A DNA stretch of 18,938 bases from Candidatus Nomurabacteria bacterium (GTDB lineage Bacteria > Patescibacteriota > Minisyncoccia > Phycocordibacterales > UBA10002): contig CALRDB010000017.1 of NCBI GenBank assembly GCA_943354745.1, positions 1 through 18,938 of the forward strand. The letters run 5' to 3'. Positions 1 through 6,249 of the stretch are shown in pieces; position 1 is the first letter of the stretch, and the number at the start of each line of letters is the position of its first letter. The notes beneath the pieces are model-generated. The model was given only the letters and a program-made list of their open reading frames with translations. It had not been told where the DNA came from and ran no database searches. Both the position numbers and the translations under genes were made by a program.

Positions 1-139
1 TGCGAATATGTTTTTCCTCTCCGATAAATTCCTCGTCATGCCGAAGCGGAGGAGGTGTCCGAGAATAAAGACGGTCTTCGAGACTCTCAAGACTGCTTTT
101 CTTTTGTAGAGGAGGCCGATTCTCCTGAGGAAGAGCCAT
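1..139 (-). CDS. N-terminal fragment of unrecognised protein (runs off left edge)
   Basis: An open frame starts with ATG at 139 and stays open to the window edge (46 codons seen). The visible part begins MALPQENRPPLQKK and continues with SLESLEDRLYSRTPPPL, so it is polar, charged and proline-rich. No signal peptide or membrane segment appears in this part. The start is supported by an extended -10 box (TGGTATACT on the minus strand, 150-158) ending ten bases before the ATG. That spacing also fits several other genes of this window. There is no Shine-Dalgarno sequence. The gene lies downstream of recO on the same strand but appears to have its own promoter. Function is unknown; the soluble N-terminus could precede a membrane or extracellular part beyond the edge. 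That it is a real gene is moderately likely. Confidence 0.5.
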   Translation of the reverse strand, partial: MALPQENRPPLQKKSSLESLEDRLYSRTPPPLRHDEEFIGEEKHIR

Positions 140-149
140 AGTATCGGTA

Positions 150-158
150 AGTATACCA
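150..158 (-). promoter_or_regulatory. Extended -10 promoter of the left-edge gene
   Basis: The minus strand reads TGG-TATACT, a TGn-extended -10 box, ten bases before the ATG at 139. No good -35 is seen at 17 bp, which is normal for extended -10 promoters. The rest of the 161-bp space between recO and this gene shows nothing else clear. Confidence 0.45.
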
Positions 159-300
159 AGAAAGACATCTACTATCTACTAGCAAAAAACAAAGAACGGT
201 AAACTCCCAACAAGAATCCGAGATGTCAAATTTCTCAGTTTTATATTCCGTACTCGATAGCGTAGATATTCCACAAGAGGTATCCAAAATTCATTAATTC

Positions 301-894
301 TCAGAGCTGTGTCTCTCGGAGAGAGTTATTGATTTCCGAGATTGCAATCGTACGGAACAGCAGTGCGTTCGAAATGAGTGAATCGTTCCACAGATCGGAA
401 TGGGAGAGGAATGGATCAAATTCACCACGTGGGGCGAGATAGCCAAGGAGATAGAGTACGCGCAACACAAGCACAATTTCAACTCCATCAACAAGATGTG
501 TATCCTTTACCTGGGCGACATAATGCAGTCCTTCGAGAACGGCGACAAACAATGGCTCGTTCTTTTCCTCGCCAGCAAGGAGACGCTTGAGAAGCGAAAA
601 TATTCTCCCTATCATGCGCGCAGCTTTTCGATCTCCTTTTAGTTCCTGGAATATATTCTCAAAGAGCGAGACGTGCGTAATCCGCCAAAATTCTTTTCCG
701 CGAACCAACGCGATCTCCGAGTGTGAGAAATCCTGCAGTCCATAGCGAAGTTTTGAGCGTTCTTCACGAACACTCTGGGCAGAGGCAGTTAAGAATCCAA
801 GCTCTCGCGTGAAAAATGAAATAGTTCTACTTCCCTCACTTGCAGGAGCACTACCGAGTACGAGTGCGTCAGTGTGATAAAGGGGGTAGGACAT
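301..894 (-). CDS. recO: DNA repair protein RecO (short form)
   Basis: RecO loads RecA onto single-stranded DNA together with RecR in RecFOR-type recombinational repair. The 197-aa product begins MSYPLYHTDALVLGS. Residues 1-80 have the typical N-terminal OB-fold pattern of RecO: a YHTDALVL strand, then EGSRTISFFTRELGFLTASA, then the conserved SKLRYGLQ segment. The remainder is helical. It is shorter than the usual ~240 residues, and no Cys zinc cluster is visible in the C-terminal part. It lies 33 bases downstream of the hydrolase gene on the same strand, probably co-transcribed. No Shine-Dalgarno sequence precedes the ATG. recR also lies in this window, so both partners of the RecO-RecR complex are present. 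The assignment rests on the N-terminal pattern and length. Confidence 0.8.
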   Translation of the reverse strand: MSYPLYHTDALVLGSAPASEGSRTISFFTRELGFLTASAQSVREERSKLRYGLQDFSHSEIALVRGKEFWRITHVSLFENIFQELKGDRKAARMIGRIFSLLKRLLAGEEKNEPLFVAVLEGLHYVAQVKDTHLVDGVEIVLVLRVLYLLGYLAPRGEFDPFLSHSDLWNDSLISNALLFRTIAISEINNSLRETQL

Positions 895-927
895 GAAAAA
901 GGAAGAGGTGGTAGGACGTTAGCAAAA

Positions 928-1536
928 TTAAGAAGAAATTTTCAACAGCGCGGAAAGCGCACTCGGCAATGTCGTTACGCCATCTTTAGTTCCAAAGTGT
1001 CCTCTCCCCCGTTCAAGAATCGTCCGCGCACCCACCTGCCCTGCCACCGCAAGAGACTTCTCCATCGGGACGTAGGGGTCATTATCGGAAAAAATCATCA
1101 CAAACTTATCACAACGTGCTTTTGCTTTGCTAGGATCAAACGGTACTTCGTAAAATTCGCGTATCTCGGGTATTTCAAGCCGGCCGGAAAACCCGGCCAC
1201 AAATACACATCCCCCGATTTTTACCTCCTCATTCTTCTTGTTCCCCCTTCGTACTTTCGTATCTCGTTCGGAGTTCGTATCATCCGAAAGCTCCGACAAA
1301 TATCTCGCAATGGCAATACACCCCAAACTGTGTCCGACAAAATAGGTATCTTGGTCTGGCTTCCCGACGTAGTCCGTTAAGAAAGACAGCCATTCCTTTA
1401 CTTTCGGTTCACTAGCGTGTGGCATCTGCGGTGCCGACACGTCAAAACCATTGGCTTTAAGCTCAAGCGAAAGATATGGAAACCAATGGTTATCCGGCCT
1501 TCCATCCCATCCGTGTATAAGAAATGCCCTTTTCAT
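928..1536 (-). CDS. RBBP9/YdeN-type alpha/beta serine hydrolase
   Basis: This is a small single-domain alpha/beta hydrolase of 202 aa. It starts MKRAFLIHGWDGRPDNHWFP, matching the RBBP9/YdeN family's oxyanion region (HGW) and conserved NHWFPYL segment. The nucleophile elbow is GHSLGC, with Ser70 as nucleophile. The acid is most likely Asp153 (or Asp151) in FSDNDPYVP, and the base is His180 in RGRGHFG, so the triad is complete. Residues 84-107 form a very polar insert rich in Asp, Arg, Lys and Asn between the nucleophile helix and the next strand, which could be a loop. No signal peptide is present, so it should be cytoplasmic. The natural substrate of this family is not settled. A TATAAT box ends eight bases before the ATG. 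The gene is divergent from the CorA-like gene and is followed by recO. Confidence 0.85.
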   Translation of the reverse strand: MKRAFLIHGWDGRPDNHWFPYLSLELKANGFDVSAPQMPHASEPKVKEWLSFLTDYVGKPDQDTYFVGHSLGCIAIARYLSELSDDTNSERDTKVRRGNKKNEEVKIGGCVFVAGFSGRLEIPEIREFYEVPFDPSKAKARCDKFVMIFSDNDPYVPMEKSLAVAGQVGARTILERGRGHFGTKDGVTTLPSALSALLKISS

Positions 1537-1544
1537 TGAAATGT

Positions 1545-1550
1545 ATTATA
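1545..1550 (-). promoter_or_regulatory. -10 box of the hydrolase (near-leaderless start)
   Basis: The minus strand reads TATAAT with eight bases to the ATG at 1536, so transcription should start at or just before the start codon. No convincing -35 element is seen. Confidence 0.5.
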
Positions 1551-1611
1551 GCGTAAGTATACATAAAATTGGCCGACCGCCGTTCGGTTTCGTATAAAGC
1601 AATTTCCTTTG

Positions 1612-1617
1612 TATAAT
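1612..1617 (+). promoter_or_regulatory. -10 box of the CorA-like gene
   Basis: A perfect TATAAT lies 34 bases before the ATG at 1652, giving a leader of about 28 nt. It is divergent from the hydrolase promoter in the same spacer, 1537-1651. The -35 match at 17 bp spacing (TTCGTA) is weak. Confidence 0.45.
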
Positions 1618-1651
1618 AGAGTCTATCTCGTTCAAGAAACACACATTCACC

Positions 1652-2563
1652 ATGCTTACCAAACACACAAACCGAGGGCTCACGTGGATTGACCTTGAGT
1701 CACCCACGCAAGATGAGATACGTTCCATCGCGAAGAACTACAACCTGAACCCGCTTGTAGTACATGAACTTTCCGCCCCCACACTTAAACCAAAAGTCGA
1801 TCTCTACCAAGATTTTATTTACCTCATACTACACTTTCCCCATCTTCGACGAAGCAGTGAAGAACACGACCAAGAAATAGACTTCATTATAGGTAAGAAA
1901 TTTTTGATTACGGTGCGCTATAGCACTAACGAGACGCTGCACTACGTCGCGAAAATGTTCGACACAAGTGCAACCCTCGATAAGGGGACGTTCGGACCGC
2001 ATGCCGGATATATTTTCTTTTTTATTCTGAGCAAGTTGTACGAGTCACTCTCGCACGAACTTGATTCAGTGCGTGAATCGCTCAGTTCTATCGAGGAACG
2101 CATCTTCAACGGAGAAGAACGCGCCATGGTCATGTCCCTCTCAAGGGTCTCACGCGATCTTCTCTATTTCAGACGGTCTCTAGCTCTGCACCAAGACGTG
2201 CTTGAATCGTTCGAGATTGCCGGCAAGAAACTCCTTGGTGCACCCTTTGCGTTTCACCTACGAACGCTTATCGGCGACTACTCCCGAGTTGAGCACGCGG
2301 TTGCAAGTAACGTAGCGTTTCTTTCCGAATTACGAGAAACAAATAACGCCCTCCTCTCCACCAAACAGAATGAAATTATGAAGACGCTTACCATTCTTGC
2401 TTTTATTGCACTGCCCGCCACCACGGTGTTATCACTGTTCCAAATCGAGACCGTCTCACGTCCGATTGTCGGACTTCCGCTTGATTTCTGGATTCTTGCG
2501 TCGCTCGTCGGTTGTATCGCGTTCGGTCTCTACACATGGTTTAAACGTAAACGCTGGCTGTGA
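1652..2563 (+). CDS. CorA-like divalent cation transporter lacking the GMN motif
   Basis: CorA-family proteins are pentameric Mg2+/Co2+ channels in the inner membrane. This 303-aa protein has the family layout: a mixed alpha/beta cytosolic domain (residues 1-125, with WIDLESPTQDEI and KKFLITVRY), a long helical stalk (125-243), TM1 (about 245-264), a short loop, TM2 (about 277-295) and a basic C-terminus (FKRKRWL). The end of TM1, LPATTVLSLFQIET, aligns with the usual LPLTLIAGIYGMNF, so the family's GMN selectivity motif is replaced by FQIE (263-266). That is the main oddity and may change ion selectivity or make it a Zn2+ or export-type relative. The start ATG follows a 28-nt leader with no Shine-Dalgarno sequence. 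The stop lies 91 bases before cysS, with an inverted repeat between. Confidence 0.8.
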   Translation: MLTKHTNRGLTWIDLESPTQDEIRSIAKNYNLNPLVVHELSAPTLKPKVDLYQDFIYLILHFPHLRRSSEEHDQEIDFIIGKKFLITVRYSTNETLHYVAKMFDTSATLDKGTFGPHAGYIFFFILSKLYESLSHELDSVRESLSSIEERIFNGEERAMVMSLSRVSRDLLYFRRSLALHQDVLESFEIAGKKLLGAPFAFHLRTLIGDYSRVEHAVASNVAFLSELRETNNALLSTKQNEIMKTLTILAFIALPATTVLSLFQIETVSRPIVGLPLDFWILASLVGCIAFGLYTWFKRKRWL

Positions 2564-2582
2564 GTAGCACTGGAACCTATAA

Positions 2583-2644
2583 CTGGAACAGGTAACAGGA
2601 ACTCAAAGACGAAGATTTTGTTTTGTTCCAGTTACTTGTTACAG
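2583..2644 (+). repeat. Inverted repeat with GTTAC motifs before cysS
   Basis: The arms are 2583-2602 and 2625-2644, with 17 of 20 positions complementary and a 22-base loop. The right arm overlaps a perfect 13-bp odd palindrome, TGTTACAGTAACA (2637-2649), and another GTTAC follows directly before the cysS ATG. There is no T-tract after it, so it is not a standard terminator. It could be an RNA hairpin masking the cysS start, or an operator. Confidence 0.6.
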
Positions 2645-2654
2645 TAACAGTTAC

Positions 2655-4076
2655 ATGTCCCTTCACCTCTACAACACCCTCACCGGCAAAAAAGAAGAAT
2701 GTAAACCGATTCGCGATGGCGAAGTGGGTCTCTATACCTGCGGACCGACGGTCTACAACTACGCGCATATCGGAAACCTCCGCTCCTATGTGTTCGCGGA
2801 TGTGCTTAAACGTACATTAAAATACAACGGCTACAAAGTTAAGCACGTAATGAATATTACCGACGTCGGACACCTTACTTCCGATAATGACGACGGTGAT
2901 GACAAAATGATAAAGGCGCTAAAAAGGGAAGGAAAACCTTTTACGTTCGAGGCAATGCAGGAAATTGCGAGGAAATACGAAACAGCGTTTCGGGAAGATT
3001 TGGACGCACTTAACATTGAACAGCCAGACGTACTACCGCGCGCAAGCGATAATATCCCGGAAGATATCGAGATTGTACAGAAACTGTTAGCGAAAGGTAT
3101 CGCCTACAAAATAAGTGACGGCGTTTATTTTGATACATCAAAATTCCCTTCGTATGGAACGCGCGGAGGATTTAAACTCGGCGACCTTCGGGACGGTGCA
3201 CGTGTCATGATAAATGCTGAGAAAAAGAACCCGCGCGATTTTTCTTTATGGAAATTCGGAGCCACTGACTTGGGCTGGGACTTTCCTCCATTCGGCAAGG
3301 GATTCCCCGGCTGGCACATTGAATGCTCGGCGATGTCACGTAAATACTTGGGTCAACCGTTCGATATTCATACCGGCGGAATCGACCATGTCCCCACTCA
3401 CCATCAAAACGAAATCGCCCAATCCGAGGCCGCTTATGACGTACCGCTTGCCAATGTCTGGATGCACAATGAGTTTCTTAACATGTCCGACGGCAAGATG
3501 GCAAAATCGGGTGAGACTTTTATTACGTTACAAGCGCTGAAAGAACGCGGAATTCACCCACTTGCCTATCGCTACTACCTCTTGCAGTCCCATTACCGCT
3601 CCCCTGTTAATTTCAGTTGGGGGGCACTTGAAGCAGCACAAAGAGGTCTTTGGACATTTCTATTGAACGCGAACGCTACGACTGCAAGAGTCACGAGCAC
3701 AAAACAAACAACATGGTCGCTCAAGGACTGGGAGAAGAAGGTAGACGAGGCTGTGTCAAATGATTTAGATACCCCAACTCTTATTGCATTAATGCACGAA
3801 GCGGTAGACAGTTATAACCCAAAGGAAATCGCAAAATGGGAGCTCATACATAGAGTTGACAGAGTTTTGGGTATTGGTTTGTATGAGTTGGGAGAAAAGC
3901 TTTCTCAGGAAATGAACACGGTGCCTGCCGACATCAAAAAGCTTGCGTCCGCACGCGAAGACGCGCGTAAAGCGAAGGACTTCAAAAAATCCGATGAACT
4001 CCGCGATCAAATCAACAAGGAAGGTTTTGAGGTGATGGACACCGACTCCGGCCCCATCCTCCGCAAGAAGCTATAA
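2655..4076 (+). CDS. cysS: Cysteinyl-tRNA synthetase
   Basis: This is a class I aminoacyl-tRNA synthetase that charges tRNA-Cys in the cytoplasm. The 473-aa product starts MSLHLYNTLTGKKEE, the usual N-terminus. The HIGH signature is HIGN (38-41), inside PTVYNYAHIGNLRSYVFADV. The KMSKS loop appears as KMAKS (281-285). Zinc ligands expected from the E. coli enzyme are present: Cys29, Cys224 (HIECSAMS), His249 and Glu253 (THHQNEIAQSE). The C-terminus carries the typical anticodon-side helical segment with AREDARKAKDFKKSDELRDQI and ends GPILRKKL. Length is normal. No Shine-Dalgarno sequence is present; the GTTAC inverted repeat lies immediately upstream and a weak TACAGT could act as -10. The gene is probably separate from the following PaaX-like gene, whose own promoter is visible. 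Confidence 0.97.
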   Translation: MSLHLYNTLTGKKEECKPIRDGEVGLYTCGPTVYNYAHIGNLRSYVFADVLKRTLKYNGYKVKHVMNITDVGHLTSDNDDGDDKMIKALKREGKPFTFEAMQEIARKYETAFREDLDALNIEQPDVLPRASDNIPEDIEIVQKLLAKGIAYKISDGVYFDTSKFPSYGTRGGFKLGDLRDGARVMINAEKKNPRDFSLWKFGATDLGWDFPPFGKGFPGWHIECSAMSRKYLGQPFDIHTGGIDHVPTHHQNEIAQSEAAYDVPLANVWMHNEFLNMSDGKMAKSGETFITLQALKERGIHPLAYRYYLLQSHYRSPVNFSWGALEAAQRGLWTFLLNANATTARVTSTKQTTWSLKDWEKKVDEAVSNDLDTPTLIALMHEAVDSYNPKEIAKWELIHRVDRVLGIGLYELGEKLSQEMNTVPADIKKLASAREDARKAKDFKKSDELRDQINKEGFEVMDTDSGPILRKKL

Positions 4077-4093
4077 TTTCTTGCTCATCATTC

Positions 4094-4135
4094 ATTTTAA
4101 GCAATAGTGTACGGCCGTACACTATTGCTTAAAAT
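4094..4135. repeat. 42-bp perfect palindrome upstream of the PaaX-like gene
   Basis: The left arm, ATTTTAAGCAATAGTGTACGG, is followed without a loop by its exact complement, with the centre between 4114 and 4115: 21 base pairs without a mismatch. The inner 30 bp (4100-4129) are identical to the palindrome at 4786-4815 behind the same gene. It lies 24-65 bases before the ATG, and its right arm covers the putative -35 element (TTGCTT, 4125-4130) of the PaaX-like gene. This geometry suits a repressor operator. It ends in TTAAAAT without a T-tract, so it is unlikely to be an intrinsic terminator of cysS. Confidence 0.9.
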
Positions 4136-4152
4136 ACCTTGACTGATAAGAT
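4125..4152 (+). promoter_or_regulatory. Promoter of the PaaX-like gene, -35 inside the palindrome
   Basis: TTGCTT (4125-4130), a 16-bp spacer and TGA-TAAGAT (4144-4152) make a TGn-extended -10 promoter. The -10 ends six bases before the ATG at 4159, predicting a leaderless mRNA. The -35 hexamer lies wholly in the right arm of the palindrome, so a protein bound there would block the promoter. Confidence 0.5.
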
Positions 4153-4158
4153 CAAGTC

Positions 4159-4776
4159 ATGAGTATTTCGGAGGAAACAAAGAAGAGCGTCCGCGGTCGA
4201 TTAGCTTCTTATAGGGAACGGAGAATGGGTATTGCGAAAAAGAAAGCGCTACTGCTACTTTTCGGTGGACTCTCTTTGGGACTCTCAGGTTCTCCTCGGA
4301 CATCGTGGAAAATTATTGGGGCGCTGACTAAAGAATGGAAAGAACTCGGGAGACAAGCTTCCGAGCGTGCGGTAAATTCATTATACGCATCAAGACTTGT
4401 TGGAGCAGTAGCGAATCCGGACGGATCTTTTACCTTAACCCTTAACGATAACGGCAGGAAGAGAGCGCTCAAATATGACCTACATCGCATGAAAATTCAA
4501 AGACCTCCGCTATGGGACACCCGTTGGCGGATGGTTTCATTTGATATTCCCGAAAAGGATCGAGAAGCGCGCAACGCACTTCGTGGACACCTCCTTCGAC
4601 TTGGCTTTTATGAACAACACCAATCTTTTTTCATATACCCGTTTGACTGTCGCGGCGAGATTGAATATCTGATAGAGCTTTACAACTTGCGAAAATATGT
4701 CCGCTTTATTCTTGCCGTGTCTATTGATAACGACTATGTGGTGAAGAAGTTTTTCGGCCTTGAACAAGCACCATAG
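4159..4776 (+). CDS. PaaX-like regulator with Cas2-like domain
   Basis: The 205-aa protein has two parts. Residues 25-115 look like the winged-helix region of PaaX-like proteins: KKKALLLLFGG, SPRTSWKIIGAL, KEWKELGRQASERAVNSLYASRLV, then a wing with DGSFTLTLNDNGRKRAL. Residues 118-200 form the ferredoxin-like Cas2-like domain: WDTRWRMVSFDIPEKDREARNALR, then LLRLGFYEQHQSFFIYPFDC, then KYVRFILAVSIDND. Such genes in Patescibacteria are often labelled Cas2, but no CRISPR array or other cas gene is here. The family is known for transcriptional repression (PaaX of phenylacetate degradation), so DNA binding as a dimer is the likely activity. The gene is bracketed by two copies of a perfect palindrome, the first overlapping its promoter, which suggests autoregulation or a self-contained repeat-associated unit. 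The start is fixed by the -10 box six bases upstream and the MSISEETKKS N-terminus. Confidence 0.8.
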   Translation: MSISEETKKSVRGRLASYRERRMGIAKKKALLLLFGGLSLGLSGSPRTSWKIIGALTKEWKELGRQASERAVNSLYASRLVGAVANPDGSFTLTLNDNGRKRALKYDLHRMKIQRPPLWDTRWRMVSFDIPEKDREARNALRGHLLRLGFYEQHQSFFIYPFDCRGEIEYLIELYNLRKYVRFILAVSIDNDYVVKKFFGLEQAP

Positions 4777-4785
4777 AGCAAATAC

Positions 4786-4815
4786 AGCAATAGTGTACGG
4801 CCGTACACTATTGCT
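4786..4815. repeat. 30-bp perfect palindrome downstream of the PaaX-like gene
   Basis: The left arm, AGCAATAGTGTACGG, is followed directly by its exact complement, with the centre between 4800 and 4801. All 30 bases are identical to the core of the palindrome at 4094-4135. It starts nine bases after the PaaX-like stop and ends 12 bases before the stop of the convergent nucleotidyltransferase gene. No T-tract follows on either strand. The two centres are 686 bp apart. Confidence 0.9.
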
Positions 4816-4827
4816 ACGTGGAAGAGA

Positions 4828-5511
4828 TTAGAGCTTCGATAACAGTTGGCTGGTAAGAATGAGATCCTCCGGGGTGGTAATCTTAATCCAGCGAGTAGCT
4901 TCGACGACCGCGACTGGAAAATCGCGGGCCATTTTTGAGACGGTTTGAGGGAGACCCCACTCACCTTCCCTATCGGTGAGCTTCACAGGTTCGTAGTTGA
5001 AAATCTCGGTGGTCAACACAAAGACATTGGTACTGATAAGCGCGCCGACAGGGTTATAGGTACCTTCAACAACACCCTGTAGCTTCCCTTCTTTGTCCAG
5101 AAGAACTCGCCCGCCAGGACCTTCTGTATCGGTTTTCTTCACTAAGAGAGCTTGGTCATACTTCAAACAATTCGCTATATCTTTATTCTCATAGATGTCG
5201 TCGGCCATGAGTACGAGGAACTTCCCTCTCAAAAATGGTTTTGCCTCCCACAAGGCTTTCGCGGTACCTTCTAACTTCTCTTGAACAACGTATCGTATTC
5301 GACGACCTCTGTAGTTTTCACCAAGGTAGGTCTTGATGTGCTCGCAAAGATAACCGACAACGATAACCACCTCATCCACCTCATCCGGAAGCGCGTCAAA
5401 GGTGTAGTCTAAAAGCGTCCGATTCCCTATTTTGAGAAGTGGTTTGGGGACGGTATTGGTAAGTGGACGCATTCGTGTCCCGAGTCCAGCGGCGAGTATG
5501 ACAGCTTGCAT
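4828..5511 (-). CDS. Sugar-phosphate nucleotidyltransferase (NTP_transferase family)
   Basis: This enzyme transfers a nucleotidyl group from an NTP to a sugar-1-phosphate, supplying activated sugars for surface glycans. From the start chosen here it has 227 aa. The N-terminus MQAVILAAGLGTRMRPLT is the family's nucleotide-binding signature, followed by PKPLLKIGNRTLLDY. The metal-binding strand is LVLMADDIYE, and EWGLPQTV lies in the sugar-binding half. The C-terminal part WIKITTPEDLILTSQLL is typical of single-domain RmlA/GalU/GMPP-like enzymes; no hexapeptide domain follows. The specific sugar cannot be told. The frame extends upstream to a GTG at 5529, but TATAAT at 5516-5521 leaves six bases to the ATG at 5511, so that ATG, where homology begins, is preferred. 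The gene is convergent with the PaaX-like gene. Confidence 0.85.
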   Translation of the reverse strand: MQAVILAAGLGTRMRPLTNTVPKPLLKIGNRTLLDYTFDALPDEVDEVVIVVGYLCEHIKTYLGENYRGRRIRYVVQEKLEGTAKALWEAKPFLRGKFLVLMADDIYENKDIANCLKYDQALLVKKTDTEGPGGRVLLDKEGKLQGVVEGTYNPVGALISTNVFVLTTEIFNYEPVKLTDREGEWGLPQTVSKMARDFPVAVVEATRWIKITTPEDLILTSQLLSKL

Positions 5512-5515
5512 CATC

Positions 5516-5521
5516 TGATTA
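5516..5521 (-). promoter_or_regulatory. -10 box of the nucleotidyltransferase, leaderless start
   Basis: The minus strand reads TATAAT-CAG-ATG-ATG. The second ATG, six bases after the box, starts the conserved MQAVILAAG. The box lies within the frame of the longer GTG version, which argues against that start. Confidence 0.45.
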
Positions 5522-5575
5522 TAACTCACAACCCCGTAACTTATTACTGCACTCGCAGTGAGTCACGAACTATAG

Positions 5576-5773
5576 GTAACTCTCCACACCTCAGGAAGAA
5601 GGCTTATTTCTCGGTATGGTTCCGTGTCCGGTTTTGTCATTCCTGCGGAGGCCCGCCAATTCCAAAACGGCTATGGCGGGTAGACGGGGATCCAGAAAAG
5701 TCTTATGAGGCACTGGATTCCCCAGTCTACGACTACTCCGTTTTCCAAGGGAATGACAGGTGTGGACAGTTAC
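5576..5773. repeat. Composite palindromic repeat, copy 1, with outer inverted repeat
   Basis: The core, 5636-5757, begins GTCATTCC and ends GGAATGAC, with inner GGATCCAG (5688-5695) and CTGGATTCC (5713-5721). It thus consists of two hairpins facing each other. The first half has an extra stem, CCCGCC/GGCGGG (5652-5680). The second half (5713-5759, 47 bases) recurs exactly at 18121-18167. Around the core is a different inverted repeat, 5576-5591 against 5758-5773, 15 of 16 matched. This fills most of the 310-bp gap between the nucleotidyltransferase and the small membrane protein. It resembles REP/MITE-type non-coding repeats; no transposase is in the window. Confidence 0.8.
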
Positions 5774-5783
5774 AACCATAGAC

Positions 5784-5815
5784 TTGACACTAAGGCTCTC
5801 TACAGGAACTATAGA
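5784..5815 (+). promoter_or_regulatory. Possible promoter of the small membrane protein
   Basis: TTGACA (5784-5789) and TATAGA (5810-5815) are separated by 20 bp, longer than usual, so the pair is doubtful. The TATAGA box ends six bases before the ATG at 5822, the same spacing as at other starts in this window. Confidence 0.35.
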
Positions 5816-5821
5816 GTAAGT

Positions 5822-6100
5822 ATGAAAACTTTGATCTCTCACATCGGCAAAGGTATCCGCATCTTCAACCGCAGGATTGCACTGACACTCACCTTACTCT
5901 TGGCATTCCTACCGACACTTGTGTGTGCGTTGATATACTGGTATTTCAACGTCACCGCTGTTTCAGTGTGGGTTATCGCCATTGTTAGCATCACTGAATT
6001 CTTCTGGGTACTCAACTGCGGTATCTGGTGGGACGAGATGTTCCCTAGATACACCCGCACAAACATGAAGTCACTGAATGACTCCTACTTTCTACACTAA
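5822..6100 (+). CDS. Small two-helix membrane protein of unknown function
   Basis: The 92-aa product has a basic N-terminus (MKTLISHIGKGIRIFNRRIA), a hydrophobic segment at about 19-41, a short link and a second at about 47-68, then a polar tail (DEMFPRYTRTNMKSLNDSYFLH). Both ends should therefore face the cytoplasm. The second helix ends in an aromatic patch, EFFWVLNCGIWWDEMF. I do not recognise a family. The frame is open further upstream to 5705, but that part is the translated composite repeat, so the ATG at 5822, just behind a TATAGA box, is the sensible start. A strong intrinsic terminator stands 13 bases after the stop, so it is a monocistronic unit, which supports it as a real gene. 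Confidence 0.6.
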   Translation: MKTLISHIGKGIRIFNRRIALTLTLLLAFLPTLVCALIYWYFNVTAVSVWVIAIVSITEFFWVLNCGIWWDEMFPRYTRTNMKSLNDSYFLH

Positions 6101-6113
6101 GAAAATCGCAACC

Positions 6114-6142
6114 AACGAACCGAGAAATCGGTTCGTTTTTTT
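6114..6142 (+). terminator. Intrinsic terminator after the small membrane protein
   Basis: AACGAACCGA (6114-6123), a GAAA loop and TCGGTTCGTT (6128-6137) form a perfect 10-bp stem that runs into seven T residues (6136-6142). Confidence 0.93.
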
Positions 6143-6213
6143 CATTTGCGTGAATACTAGAGGCCACAACCGCCTTTATCCACCGTCTACCAACATCTTA
6201 TAAACGTACATCT

Positions 6214-6241
6214 TTGACCCTCTGTTGAGCGATGCTACAAT
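6214..6241 (+). promoter_or_regulatory. Promoter of dnaB
   Basis: TTGACC (6214-6219), a 16-bp spacer and TACAAT (6236-6241). Transcription should start near 6248, one or two bases before the ATG at 6250. The alternative ATG at 6232 lies upstream of the expected start site, so it cannot be the start codon of this transcript. Confidence 0.65.
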
Positions 6242-6249
6242 GCATACCT

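Noticed and set aside
874..1380. 168-codon plus-strand open frame
   Set aside because: It is the antisense shadow of the serine hydrolase, which has a full catalytic triad on the other strand.
4094..4135. The 42-bp palindrome as intrinsic terminator of cysS
   Set aside because: There is no loop and no T-tract on either side, and the same core stands again behind the next gene; an operator or repeat role fits better.
4139..4144. TTGACT as -35 element of the PaaX-like gene
   Set aside because: It lies only 14 bases before the ATG, too close for a -10 box and start site; the extended -10 TGATAAGAT is the better signal.
4159..4776. Annotation of the PaaX-like gene as a CRISPR Cas2 nuclease
   Set aside because: It has an extra N-terminal winged-helix region and twice the usual Cas2 length, and no repeat-spacer array or other cas gene is in the window.
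5705..5821. N-terminal extension of the small membrane protein
   Set aside because: These codons are the translated composite repeat and lie before the putative promoter.
6232..6249. ATG at 6232 as the dnaB start
   Set aside because: It lies upstream of the -10 box of the best promoter, and the extra residues MLQCIP are not typical of DnaB.
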